Below, piece after piece: positions 51,201-62,594 of a stretch of DNA of 64,000 nucleotides. The position numbers and the translations under genes are program-made. The stretch comes from Anas platyrhynchos (Eukaryota > Chordata > Aves > Anseriformes > Anatidae). How positions within the stretch are numbered: the first letter of the stretch is position 1; every line of letters starts with the position of its first letter. The stretch is from positions 2,728,001-2,792,000 of the forward strand of contig NC_092605.1 of the NCBI RefSeq assembly GCF_047663525.1, read 5' to 3'. Below the pieces are notes generated by a model, which was not told the origin of the DNA, did no database searches, and was given only the letters and a program-made list of their open reading frames with translations.

Positions 51201-53689
51201 GTTATTTACCATCGAGCTTCATAAAAATGTTGAGGAAAGATGTATGCATTTTAATTAAGTTCCGGGGGAAAAGAATGTGTACCTGGCCAGACTGCAAAGA
51301 GATGAACTCATCACGTCATCCACGCCCCAGTCTCCTGCCTGTTTTCCTCTGCAACAGTGAGATCAGCCCAGATTGCAGTCAGCGGGTTTAAAAAGCAAAG
51401 TAATCCTCTGAAAGCGCTGGGCCAGCATTTTCTCATCCCTAAGGCTCTGAGCTGGGAGCTCTCATCCAGCCACGTCTCCAGTGCAACCAGTGGGCAGGTG
51501 CTGGAAATCCTAAGAAACCTGAAGGGAAGCATTCCCTAAATCGGGGTATGGGGGCCCCGGTGGAGTTCGCTGCAGCTGCCTGACTTTTCCACGGATTGCC
51601 CAGGTCAGGCTTTGTGCTGCGGAGCTTCCTTTTCTCCTGGGGAATGCCCAGCTGTGGAAGCGAGGTGCAGCTCATCCTGGGGTGCTCCTGGCACGGGTTT
51701 GTGCCTGAGCCACCACAACCACACTGCTCCTGCAGGGCTATGGCAAGCCAGGGGTGTGCAGCTGGCTGGGGCTGAATCCCAGTTGAATTTGGGCGTGTAG
51801 AGAAAAGAAATAACAAAAAATATATATATATATCCTGAGTTTGAGCAACAAAGCAAAAAAGAAAACAACTCCCCTAAGTAAGTCTGGAATGTTTCTAGGC
51901 GTAGAGACAGAGCGGCATCAGCAGCAGCCCCCTCCCCGGGGTCAGCGGAGCAACCTTCCCCAATGGAAAATAGTTTCTGCTCTTCTCAAATACTCAGATA
52001 GATCCCCTGTGAAAGTCACTGCTCCTCTAACAGGGTCGGATGTGGTGTCTGTGGGCTATTTAAAGACCAAACCATCTGCCCAATAACACCGCTCGGTCCG
52101 ACAGGAGTGGCGCAGGTGGCTGATGGCACGCATGTGGCGCCTCCATCACGCAGCCACGGCACTGCTCCTTCCCCGAGGCTTCACAGAAAGCAAGAGCCTC
52201 GTGGAGTTTGGGTCTCATTTCCTTCTCTCTGCAGTTTTGGGTGCCCCTTGGTGGGACAATATTTGGCTACAGCCTGGGCCAAAAAAAAAACTGATTTTTC
52301 ACAAGGCAGTGACCAAACGGGGCAGCGTCACCCAGTCCTTCCCAGCAGCGTGCGCCTTGCAGGGGCTGAGCCAGCCCCCAGGAGCATCCCTCGGGGAGAT
52401 GCCGGCATGTCGAAGCTGCTGAGGCTGGGCTTGGTGTGGCGTGGACACAGCCTGCCCTGCACTGCCTTGTGCTTCCCATCCTGCTGGGAACAGCCTGGCT
52501 CCGGCCCCGTGGCTGACCACGAACGTGTTTGTTCCGACGCTCGTTCACACCGCAGCCACGGCGCTGGCTGGAAGGACACAGCTCAGGCTCCGTGTCAAAC
52601 AAAACCCATTCCAGCTGTCTGGGAAGAGAGCAGGATCTGCCATTGCGCTGCTTTGAGGGGTTTGCAGCTCGCTGCAGCGCTTTGTGCCTGCAGTTGTTTC
52701 CATAAGCAAGTCCAAGAGAGCCCACGAGCAGGAAGGAATTAGGCACTTATGCAAAGCCCATTAAAGTCAGGGGGAATCTTTCCATTGACTTCAGAGCCTT
52801 TGGCTCCCGGCCCTGCGTATCGGGGGCTGTTGTGTGGGATTTCGAGCAGGAAGCGGGAGCAGGACTCCGCAGGTTTTCTCAGCATTTGTTACAGACTTCA
52901 GCACAGCTCTCCGTGCCTGTCTCCCTGCATGTAAATTAGGAAGCGTGTAGGCACTGACTGCTCGTTCTGGATGCACAGCCCTAACTGTGTGCCTCCCCCG
53001 TCCTTCCTGGGGAAGGCAGAGCAGGACCCCTCATCAGCAGGATTAATCAGCAAGGATCCTGTATGGGTCCTGACACGTTGGTCCTGGTGCCCAACCTACA
53101 TATGATGTGTCAGCCTGAGATGCACAAATGCCATAAACCACAAATTTCATCTGAAAACCTTGTTCACACAAAGCCTAGATTCACACCAGGGTGAATCCCC
53201 TGCTGGGACCTCACAGCATTTCACTGGTTGCACTTCTCCGTGCCTTCTCCCACCCAGCACTTGCAGAGGGATGCACGGCCTTTCGACAGAGCGCAGGAAC
53301 ATGCAATTAAAAAAAAAAAAAAAAAAAGAAGAAGAAAAAAAAAGAGGATCTGAGCTGCCTCTCTTTCACACCAAGCAGCAGAGAACTGATGTGCACGCTT
53401 GGGACCTGACCTCTGGAAACCAGAGCTCTCCAAGGAGCATCATCCCAGGCACCCAAACCTGCCAGCACATGAACAATGAGTGGGATCAATATTATTAGAG
53501 AGGGAAATGATGCTTGGCCTGAAGATTAGCACCCCAGAGAGCTGGTCTGGGCATTCCCTTTGCAGTAGGACCCCTCCCCACAGCCAGGCATCTCCACCAG
53601 CACGGAGGGAGACGCGGCCGTCCCTCCTGGTGGAAATCAGGTTGGGTTTTTTGTTTCCAGCAGGCTGTGGGTTTGGAAACGAGCTTCGC

Positions 53690-53960
53690 TCCCACCTGCT
53701 GCACGTTCACTGGCTCAGCGGGACGAATTGCCAAAGGCGCCGGGAACTGGGGGCTCGTTCGCGTGACTGAGGCTTTGGCAGAGCGCAGGCTGCTCCGCTT
53801 CCACCGCGGGGAAGCGCTGGGAGATGCCGTGGCAGCAGTTCAAGGCCGGGCGGTGCGCTACGAAGTCTAGACAGCGCTGGATGCCGGCGAGCAGGAAGAA
53901 TGCCGGGTCCCTGCCCCTGCTCACTGCCTCAGCCCGAGCAGCATTCCTCAGCCGGGAGCG
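53690..53960. promoter_or_regulatory. CpG-dense patch
   Basis: Many CG dinucleotides in about 270 bp, open in one frame on the minus strand (frame 53715-54248) but with no recognised protein family. Could be a small CpG island or an unrecognised exon; unresolved. Confidence 0.3.
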
Positions 53961-54359
53961 GGCTGGGGAAATATTTCGCTCCCCTGTCCCCACAGACCCT
54001 TGAGCACGGTTGTCTCCTGCAGGCACCTCCACCCCCAGCGCCCTGCCAGGAAGGTCGGAGCTTTGCCCTGCTGCTGCCCACACCAAGGCTTGTGTTTGGC
54101 CAAAGGCTGTAGTGCCCCACGGCCGGGCTGCTCGGAGGGAGGACATGGGCGGAAAAAATTTACAAAGTGTTTTTGTTCCTACCTGGAATGAAAGCAGCAC
54201 CTGCGGAGGGGCAGCACCAGGCAGCATTTCTCTATTTCTCTGCACCATTGCAAGAGGCCCAGAGGAGAGGTTTCCAAGCAGCTGTGCTCGTTGCTGTCTG
54301 CAGCCAGGGTCAGGAGAGGAGTTTTGGACACAAACCCTCTTTAAAAAAAAAAAAAAATA

Positions 54360-57300
54360 GTTTCAAAAGCAATTTTCACTTATTGGAAGATTTCTATTTA
54401 GCCTGAGCTGCTAAATGCCTTTTCCATCAGCTGAGGGGCATGTGGTGCCATTTATAAATAAAAGAGCATTTCAGCAACTCCTGCAATAAAACCCCTGAAT
54501 GAGGCCGGGGGAATTGGGCAGCACTTCCCTACCCATCACCACAACCAGGGCACGGCATCTGGGCAGCACCTCCCCATTTGGATCTGTTCAAACAGCATCG
54601 GGGTCTGGGCACGGCCACCCTGCCACTCAGCAGCAGTTCCAAGGAGAAATAGGATCAAATGATGATCCTTTAGATTTGTCTCTGACCACACACCGAGCAC
54701 ATACGTGCTGTCCTTAGGTGGGTTGGTAAATGCTTTGGATCAGTATTAACACGTGCCAGATGCCGGGGAATCAGCTCCCACTTAGGGCAATTACGAGGAT
54801 GCCCCAGAAGCCAATAAAGCCATGGAGATGCTGAGCATCTGCTGGTGGCTGTCAGGCCCCAGCCCAGCAAGATAAATCTCTGTAATAAAGAGGTGTGGGT
54901 TTTATTGGTTTATGTTTTGTTTGATTGAGTCTTATGGCATTCAGCACCGGATCCACGCGATTCCTCCTCCCTTCAGGGATTCTCCCTGGGCTCAGCAGCC
55001 TTCTTCCAGCAGGATGCTCCATGGGACTCCCCCAGCCCTGCCCTTTCCCTGAAGTCCCTCAGCCAACTCCAGCTGCCCCCAGCACCACATCAGCATCCCC
55101 CAGGTCCCCAAAACCTGTAGCAGGAGCCCAGCGTGGCCAAGCCACCCTGCTCCTGCTCCCAGGGCTTTGCTGAACCAGACTTCACCTGCCTGAGGGATTG
55201 CTACACTATTTAATAAAACTGAGTGTTAACATCGCCCGGGACCGCAGAGCGAGCCCACAGCGGGCGCTTTGCTCCACCGAGGTATGTGCACAGGAAGGAA
55301 AGGGAAGAGCGTGTGCTTGCCTGGCTGGATGCCCTCAGAAACCACGTCCACCCCATTGCCTCCGGGTACGTGTCCGCAGAGCGCAGAACAACAGGAAATC
55401 ATTGGACGTGTATCAGCCCAAACCCTGAGAGCATCGGCCCTGCAATTAGCTATAATTAGAAATCGGCTCCGGCAGCGCACCCCCGGCAGGATCCTTGCAC
55501 ACCCACACGCTCCCGGGTGCTAAAATGGGGCTTTTGGAGGAACGGGATGGATGCTGATGTCTGTGAGGGCTCACCGATGAGCGAGGGCAGGGTTTGTACC
55601 CCGAGCTGATGCCAGGTCGGGTGGGCACAGCTCCTGCCCTGCTGCCCCAGCAGCCATCCGCTGGCCAGCCCCACCAAGCCACTGGTCCCAGCCCCAAATC
55701 CCCCCTGGATATACATTTGGGGTTATTTTTTAAAGTGCCTTTCTATACTTTGGTTTTAAAACTGTAGCTTTTCTGTCTTTAATAAAAAAGATAACCTGCT
55801 GATCCACGATCCCACAGCGAGCAAAAATCAACTGGTTCCTCAAGCTCCACGTTCAGCCCGTCCTCCTCTCACCACCCAAACACCAACGGGCTCCTAACCA
55901 GCAGCTTGGATGTGGCTGAAGCCAGGGCTATTTTTGCCTTGCTAATGGCCCCGTGAGGCAGTGCCAGCTCTCAGGACCACATCCAGAACATAACGGGAGA
56001 AGCTCAGTCCAGGCAAAGAAAGATTCAGTTCTCGCTTTATTTTCAGGGCGATTTCACACTTGCGGTGCCCCGGCAGCTAAGGAGCATTTCACAACCTCCC
56101 TACTTAATTGTGTCTCCAGCTAAAGCTGAACATTGTCATACGAGCAAAAAAAAAAAATCCAGTGCTTATAAGATCATGGCACTCAGGGACCTGGTAAAAC
56201 CACAGCAACCCCAGCTATAATCCTTGCCCTGTAATCTGCATGTCATGAATAACTGCGTAATTGGGCAATAGCTGCAATCCCGGCACACAGTTATTTGCTC
56301 TTTGTGTTGAAATAAAATGGTGGGGAAGATGGACAGCAATTGAGCGTTGTGCAGATACTCAGTAATTTTCAGCTTTTTCTATCAGCAGACTCTCAGCATC
56401 TCCCCGTCGAGGTCCTGGGCAATAAATACAGCAAAGATTTGGCCTTTGTGCGAGCTGAAGCCTGGGAAGAAAGGTGGGTAATTTGAAAAAGGGAAAAAAA
56501 TAAAAAAAAGAATTGCACAACTAAAATTGATTTTTTTTTCTCTTGCTGTTCTTTGAGCTGTTTGGTTCACAGATGTTTTGAACAGCTTTTGGAGTGTCAG
56601 AGTCTGAGCCAACAGGGCACCCACCCCCCGGCCCAGGGGAAAGCTTGCTGGTTTGATCTCACTTTGGGCACATGGACTAAACGTTCGTGTTTTGTGCAGT
56701 GAAATATTACTTTTTTTTTATTCTATTTGGAAGTTTTGAGAGGCACCACCCAACCAACACAAGGCAAAGCATGGAAGAGGAGGCGAACAGACACCTCCTG
56801 TACCCCCAGAGCTGCTAGAAAACGTCACTGCTCCCAGCTATTCGTCACGGCTTGGTACAGCAGCTGGTTTCCCCTACAACTCCAGGGCCAAATTCAAGAT
56901 TTTCCACTACTAAATCCACATGATTCTGTTGATTATGATGGATATTTACTAAATTACATGCAGCTCTGAATCTTCCCCTTAGCGCTTGCAAATTAAATTG
57001 TTTCCCTGACCGGTTTTCACAACGAGATCAGAGGTCCCTGTGCATCAGGGTGGCTCTGCAGCTCCAGCAGCCAGGACAAAACAGAGGAGGAATCCACCGC
57101 CTCTTGCTCCCCACCACCACAGAAGACAAACCACCGAGTGCAGGGAGAAATATTCCCTGCTCTGTGGTCACACACAGCAGATTTCATCAGATTCCAGCCC
57201 GTTTCACAATCATTTGCCTCCAGATGAGCAAGAAAGGCAGAAATGGGAATCCAAGGGCCAGCAAAATCCCCCTGCAGGAGCTCTTATCGTAGCTCGCTGG

Positions 57301-59155
57301 AGAAAGGTTGTGCTATAGAAACACTTCAGCTCCAGATGAATCCAGATGTGAACATCCATCATGAGGTGCAATAACTCACTTTGCATCGACTTTCACCACA
57401 GGCCCCAGGATTCAAATCCACGTTCTTCCCCAATTGCTGTAATTTTCTGCCTATCTCCTGCGATGACGAACCCGGCTAGCCTGAAACTCCCCGTGGCACT
57501 TTAATGAGCAGTTTAACCTGAGATATAATTTGCGAAGGTTTAAGTGTGTGCCCAGGAAGATCTATTTCTGCTGCAGGGACTTGTACTAAAACTGGCATCA
57601 GCCCCCTCCGAGGCTTCCCCCACCGCTCACAACATGCTTGGATGGAGAAGTCTGCCTGTGCCTTGGGGAAAACAGCCCCGTTCTGGCTGAGGGGACGAAG
57701 GAGAGAAGTGAGGGGTGGATTTGTCACCAAGGGCTGCCCAGGTATCCTCCTGACCTGCAGACCCCTTCCCACCGCCCTCCTGGCTGCAGGCAAAGCACTG
57801 GATTAGTTGCAATGCACCTTGCCTTGGTAAATCACAGCCCAGTAAGGCATTTTTAAGCCTTGACAAAGGAATTAAATCATCCCCGTCCTTCCTAGGAGGT
57901 AATAAGCAAGTGGGGTTTGTTCCCTGCTATCCTGCTGTGTCACCAGCAGCCCCCACTCCCATCCTGACCCTTCCCCATGTCTTTTAACCCACCTGCCAGC
58001 CCCTGTGCTCAGGGGCTACCAGGAAAGCTGTTTGCTGATCTTCTGCCTGAAAATCAGTGGAGCTGTGCTGCTTCTGTATGAACCCTATTGCCCCAGGCCA
58101 ACCCCGTCCCTCCAGATGGCAGCTCCCTCTCTGCCCTACACGCTGTTCCCTGTCCCGGTACTCACTGAGGGTTAATAACCGAGTTGAATAACAACTCAGT
58201 TCATTGCTGATAAGAGACCACTTCTTCCGAGCCTTGTTAAAACTATCCTCGTTATTCTCTTGTTTCAATAAATGTCTCATTGCTGGCTCTCCAGCAAAAC
58301 AACGAGGTCCCTGCTTCGCCCCAGCCCCTCCGCGGTGAGGGACCCCAAGGCCAAACTGGCAGGCAGGTTGAGTCAAAGGTCATCATCCAGGCTCGACTGC
58401 CCCTGCTTAAAATGCTGGAGGCATTTTATAGAGAGACATTTTAACCTACGAGAAGTCCCAGTGCCATCATTGCATCTTAATTTGACCTGAACACTCCATT
58501 TTATGGAGACAGACACAGGACATGAGAGTCACCGTTTCTCCTTAAAAAAAGGAAAAAAATAAATCTCAATATTATTGTTGACTTGCAGCAAAGTGAGCAA
58601 ACAGGAAGCAAGGCTGACACGCAGCTCCAGCCCAAACTCCTGAGCTGTTTCGATGGCAAGGAGGGCGGAGGAGCCTGCAGGCTGCAGGGTGAGCGCCAGC
58701 CCAGGAGACACGCCTGCTCCGGAGTGCTTATGAATGGAGCACTTGTCCTCCAGGGCCTCCCCGGCTCCTCCATTTGTTCTGTTTTGTATGTAATTTACGC
58801 TGCATTTATTGCAGAATGAGCTATTTAATAAATCCTTGTGGCGCAGCTCCCCACGTGAATGCTCCGTTCCAAAATCGTTACTTTTGCTCCAAAATTCTGT
58901 CTTCACAGAGCCCCCAGCACAAAAAGTGCAAAGCCACCCACTGCCCTGGGCTGCCTGACACCGGCCTGGGTTAGGATGACCTGGTGAGCAGCAGAGAGGG
59001 CAGCCAGGAGTGGGAAAAACAAACAAAAACTGATGGAAATGGGAAAAACTGAGCACGGCCACAGTGCTGCCCAGAAGGAAGCTTACAAATCTCTGCAGCA
59101 ACCTCAACCTCAAGAAGCAACAAGCTGCTGCTGACCATCCCTATATACCAGTGCC
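54360..59155. other. Intergenic, no gene seen
   Basis: Unique DNA, alternating AT-rich stretches that look like conserved non-coding DNA with GC-rich parts. No exon could be supported. Confidence 0.55.
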
Positions 59156-59159
59156 TATC

Positions 59160-59385
59160 AATTAACAGTTTTAATTATTATTTTTGACTATTGTTATAAT
59201 CGTATTGTTATTAATATAATGTTTTATTATATTCCATTATATTATGTATCATATCATGTTATTTTATGTTATATCATTTTGTTATATTATATAATGTTAT
59301 ATTATATGATATCATGTTATATTATACTATATCATGTTATATTATACTATATCATGTTATATTATTATAACTATTGTTATTTGAA
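59160..59385. repeat. AT-rich low-complexity DNA
   Basis: Imperfect TATATTATATCATGTTAT-type repeats for about 220 bp. Confidence 0.9.
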
Positions 59386-59463
59386 ACTTTTGAAACTCAT
59401 CTCTAAGCCCCAACCCCAGTGACCTCCTGGCTGCCTTCAAGCCAAACTCCTCTTGCAGCCATT

Positions 59464-59499
59464 TGAACCTCCAAAGGCCCGAAGCCCTTTGGAGGTTCA
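59464..59499. repeat. Perfect 14-bp inverted repeat with 8-nt loop
   Basis: Arms 59464-59477 (TGAACCTCCAAAGG) and 59486-59499 (CCTTTGGAGGTTCA) with an 8-nt spacer. Followed by two copies of ACCTCCTGCCCCAGCA spaced 21 bp apart. Confidence 0.9.
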
Positions 59500-60580
59500 G
59501 GGCTCCAGGACCTCCTGCCCCAGCACAACCACCTCCTGCCCCAGCAGAGCTGCTGGTGGCCCCACTGATGAACCACATCAAAGCTGTGAACCACAAGCCT
59601 GGGGTCATGGCAGGTTTTCCCCCTTTTTTTTTTCCTAATTTTTTTTGGGGAGGGTTGGGGAGCCACATTTTCCTCCACCTCCCTCCTGCAGTGCCCTTTT
59701 CACCTGAAAACACAAAAAATCAGAGTCTCCTTCATCTCACAACTGATCCTTTGGCACTTCCAAGCCTCCCCAAAGCAGAGAGCCCGGGGTCCTTCCCAAA
59801 TTCCTGATCTCACCAGGATAGAGTGAAAGCTCCCATTCTTACCTGGTGTAACAGCTTCATTTTGTCTCCCTACTAAAAACCAGCCATAATTTTACAGCCT
59901 GTCTGTGTGTGGTTTTCACCGGGACAAGATGTGCAATCATAACAGCAAACAGCAGCCAAGATTGTATAGTTTCCTCTGAATAATTTAAAGCACTGCTCTT
60001 GCAGACCAAGAGGAGTCCGCCAGCTCCCTCCATGGAGGGGCATTGGTGTAAAAACCAGACTTAACTCACAACTGATTTTCTCCTGATAAATTCCTGCTTT
60101 TCTTTTGAGAATCCATATGCTTTGGGGTAAAGATTTCCACCTGCCATCGCAGCCTACCACGGCCAAAAATCAGAGGCTGGCGATTTTCCTTTGTGGTCTG
60201 GATGAGCTGGCTCCGGGCTGGGCGTCGGGAGGTTTGGGATTCACCCTTTGGTGGAAGAAAGCACAAAGCCCTTCATTTTCTGTTTATAAACAGCCCCTGC
60301 CTGCTGACAGGCTTTAAATCATTACAGAGGAGGTCCCACAGTGGTTTTACAGAGGAACTGATGGACGGGTGAGCTATTGCAGGATGGGGAAGATGTTACA
60401 GGGACTGGGAGGGAGGTTGCAGCCCGCTGCCTTGCTCTGTGCCCAACTCTCCTGTCTGTCCCTCAGCACCTTGTCCCAGGTTCCAGCCCCTCTGCTCAGT
60501 TCTGTGACTCTGCCTGCTAATAGAAAAACATACTAAATGTTCCTCTCTTTGAAAGCCATTTAAATTTAAAAAGAAAAAGA

Positions 60581-60603
60581 AAAAAAAAAAAAAAAAAAAA
60601 AAA
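60581..60603 (+). repeat. (A)23 tract with A-rich lead-in
   Basis: Run of 23 A preceded by AAAAAGAAAAAG. Confidence 0.93.
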
Positions 60604-60789
60604 GCCTCTGCAAACAATCTGCATTTTATCTCCTTAATGGCTCTACAGCCTCCACTTGTATCCAAAAATAATTGCTCTCAGCAAGGGCTTGAAGAACCTT
60701 CCTTTCAAATCACGGACCAGATGTTCCTCGGAGACCATTACACAGTTAACTACCAATAAAAGTAATTCCAGAAACTAAGCACTGGTTAA

Positions 60790-61110
60790 AGGACGCGCCC
60801 ATGCAGCCCAGCACGGCTCGCAGCGGAGGAATGCGCTGTGCTATTTAACCTCTCGCGGCGCAGACGCGCTTCTCCCTTCCTCCTCGGCAGAGGCCGGTGA
60901 GCCAGGCGGCTGCAGAGGGTTGTTTTCTTTGCACTAGCTGGGAAGCCAGCTCTCCGAGGTTCAGCTCAAGTTGAGCCAGCAGCCAGACGGCCAAAAACCC
61001 AGCATTGCTTAAGAGGTCAGCGCCGCTTCCAGCCAGCCCCAGCGTGGCCAAGACAAACGGCGCCACGGCCTCCCCTCTGCAGGGCACGGGCACGCAGCAG
61101 CACGAGCAGG
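60790..61110. promoter_or_regulatory. CpG-rich patch with TATA-like box
   Basis: CTATTTAAC at 60841-60849 sits just upstream of a CG-rich stretch that ends in a donor-like GCCG|gtgagc at 60896/60897. It could be a promoter and first exon reading to the right, but no downstream exon was recognised. Confidence 0.25.
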
Positions 61111-61254
61111 GGTCACCAGCATCCCCCGTGAGCCCTGCAGCAGCTCAGCTCCTTACCAATTTTTTCAGGGGCTGTGGGTCAGTGTCCTTTGGATGGGAAG
61201 GGGTACTGGTGCAGGGAGCACAACTGGAGCCTTCCAGACCTCGTTTGTCCCAGT

Positions 61255-61312
61255 GGACGGTTGGACCAGCGGGTCTTGGAGGTCTTTTCCAGCCTTAATG
61301 ATTTGGGTCTCG
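61255..61312 (+). mobile_element. Degraded CR1 LINE 3' end
   Basis: GGTTGGACCAGCGGGTCTTG, then GAGGTCTTTTCCAGCCTTAA and TGATT resemble the CR1 3' terminus with several substitutions; the octamer tail is lost. Confidence 0.65.
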
Positions 61313-62560
61313 CCACCTCTATGTGCCTCCTGGACAAGGGATCCTGCCTCAGCCACCCAAACCTTCACAGCACCTTCAGGGATGGTCAGAGGGGGAGAGG
61401 TCAGGAGGAAAAGCAACACCGCACTCGATCCAAACAGGAACAGCTCTGGCACATAACAGCCACGTCATGCCCTCTCCTGGACTGCAAATGGTTTTTCACC
61501 TTGTTTGTGCTCAGCGGTGCAAAAGCAAACTGCCAGAGAGGAGCCCAGAGAAGCAGAGAGCTTGCTGAGCCAAGACGATGAGCCTCGAGGAGCTGCCAGG
61601 AGGGGAGGGGGGGGAGAACACGAACACAAGCCCGTGAGAGCTGCTGGGGGTCCCGTGGGGAAGCACCAGGGGTGTTGTGCCTGGGGCACCTCTCCTCATC
61701 CACCTTCTCCACTTTTCACGTTTCTAAATGCTTCCTGCAGCACGGGAAGGGGGCTAAAGGTGTGGAGGGAGCAGGATGAGCCCCGAGCTCAGCATATAGC
61801 ACATCTGGGGCCCTTCCCTGCCAAAAATCAGGGTCTGAGCATCTGCTGTCACCTGGGAGCCAGAGCCAGCAGCTCCCGACCTGCATAGAGGGTGGGAGGG
61901 GGCCAGGGGGTGGCCAGCTCAGAGGGCTCCAGGTGAGATTTGCAGCCAGAAGCACCACAAATTACCCAGGTTTTTCTCTGGGGTGGCCCAAGCTGTGGCA
62001 TCACCTCTGTTTCCAGCTGCTCAACATGCCCCAAGAACAAACCCCTGACCCTGGGCCAGTCTTTTCCCAGTAGTCCTCATCTGCTTTAGGGGCACGATTT
62101 TGGGGGTACCAGCCTCAATCCCCGTGCCCAGCCTGGGGCCAGAACCAGGACGGAGCTGCGTTCCTGCATCCTGATGTGCCCGGACACATTTTCCAAGTGA
62201 AATGGCAAATACTTGGCTCCCCCGCCTTGTATTTGTGTTTTCTTTCTAATGTTGTGTGGCTGCCTTGGTGTTTAATCCCAGTAATTAATGAGACGGGGAG
62301 AAAAGAACAGTTCTCATCTCAATCTCCCTTCTGCAAACATTACAATCAGCGGGGTTGGCCTGGGTCATTTCTGTGCCATTTCCAGCAGCGAGAGGAAGGA
62401 GCGGCAGGCAGAGGCATTTACCTGCTGGCAAGCAAGACACATCTCTGAAGAAGATCATTTTAAAGCCAGCAATGTGTGAAAGAATTCAATTTATGTACAT
62501 TTCCCAATATATTATGAAAAAATAAAAATAAAATAACAAAAAAAAAAGGAAAATGTTTTG

Positions 62561-62564
<4 letters not shown>

Positions 62565-62591
<27 letters not shown>
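62565..62591 (+). repeat. (A)27 tract
   Basis: Run of 27 A in an A/T-rich patch. Confidence 0.95.

Positions 62592-62594
<3 letters not shown>

Larger units (their letters stand above)
45810..53300. other. Intergenic, no gene seen
   Basis: Unique DNA with interspersed A tracts. Frames such as 52107-52742 are open on both strands and lack splice, domain or codon support. Confidence 0.55.

Noticed and set aside
52107..52746. 211-codon + frame and 159-codon - frame
   Set aside because: Overlapping on both strands, no family resemblance and no flanking exons; treated as chance openness in GC-rich DNA.
57405..57430. T-loop-like GGATTCAAATCC, possible tRNA
   Set aside because: The stem does not pair properly and no acceptor, D or anticodon arms are present.
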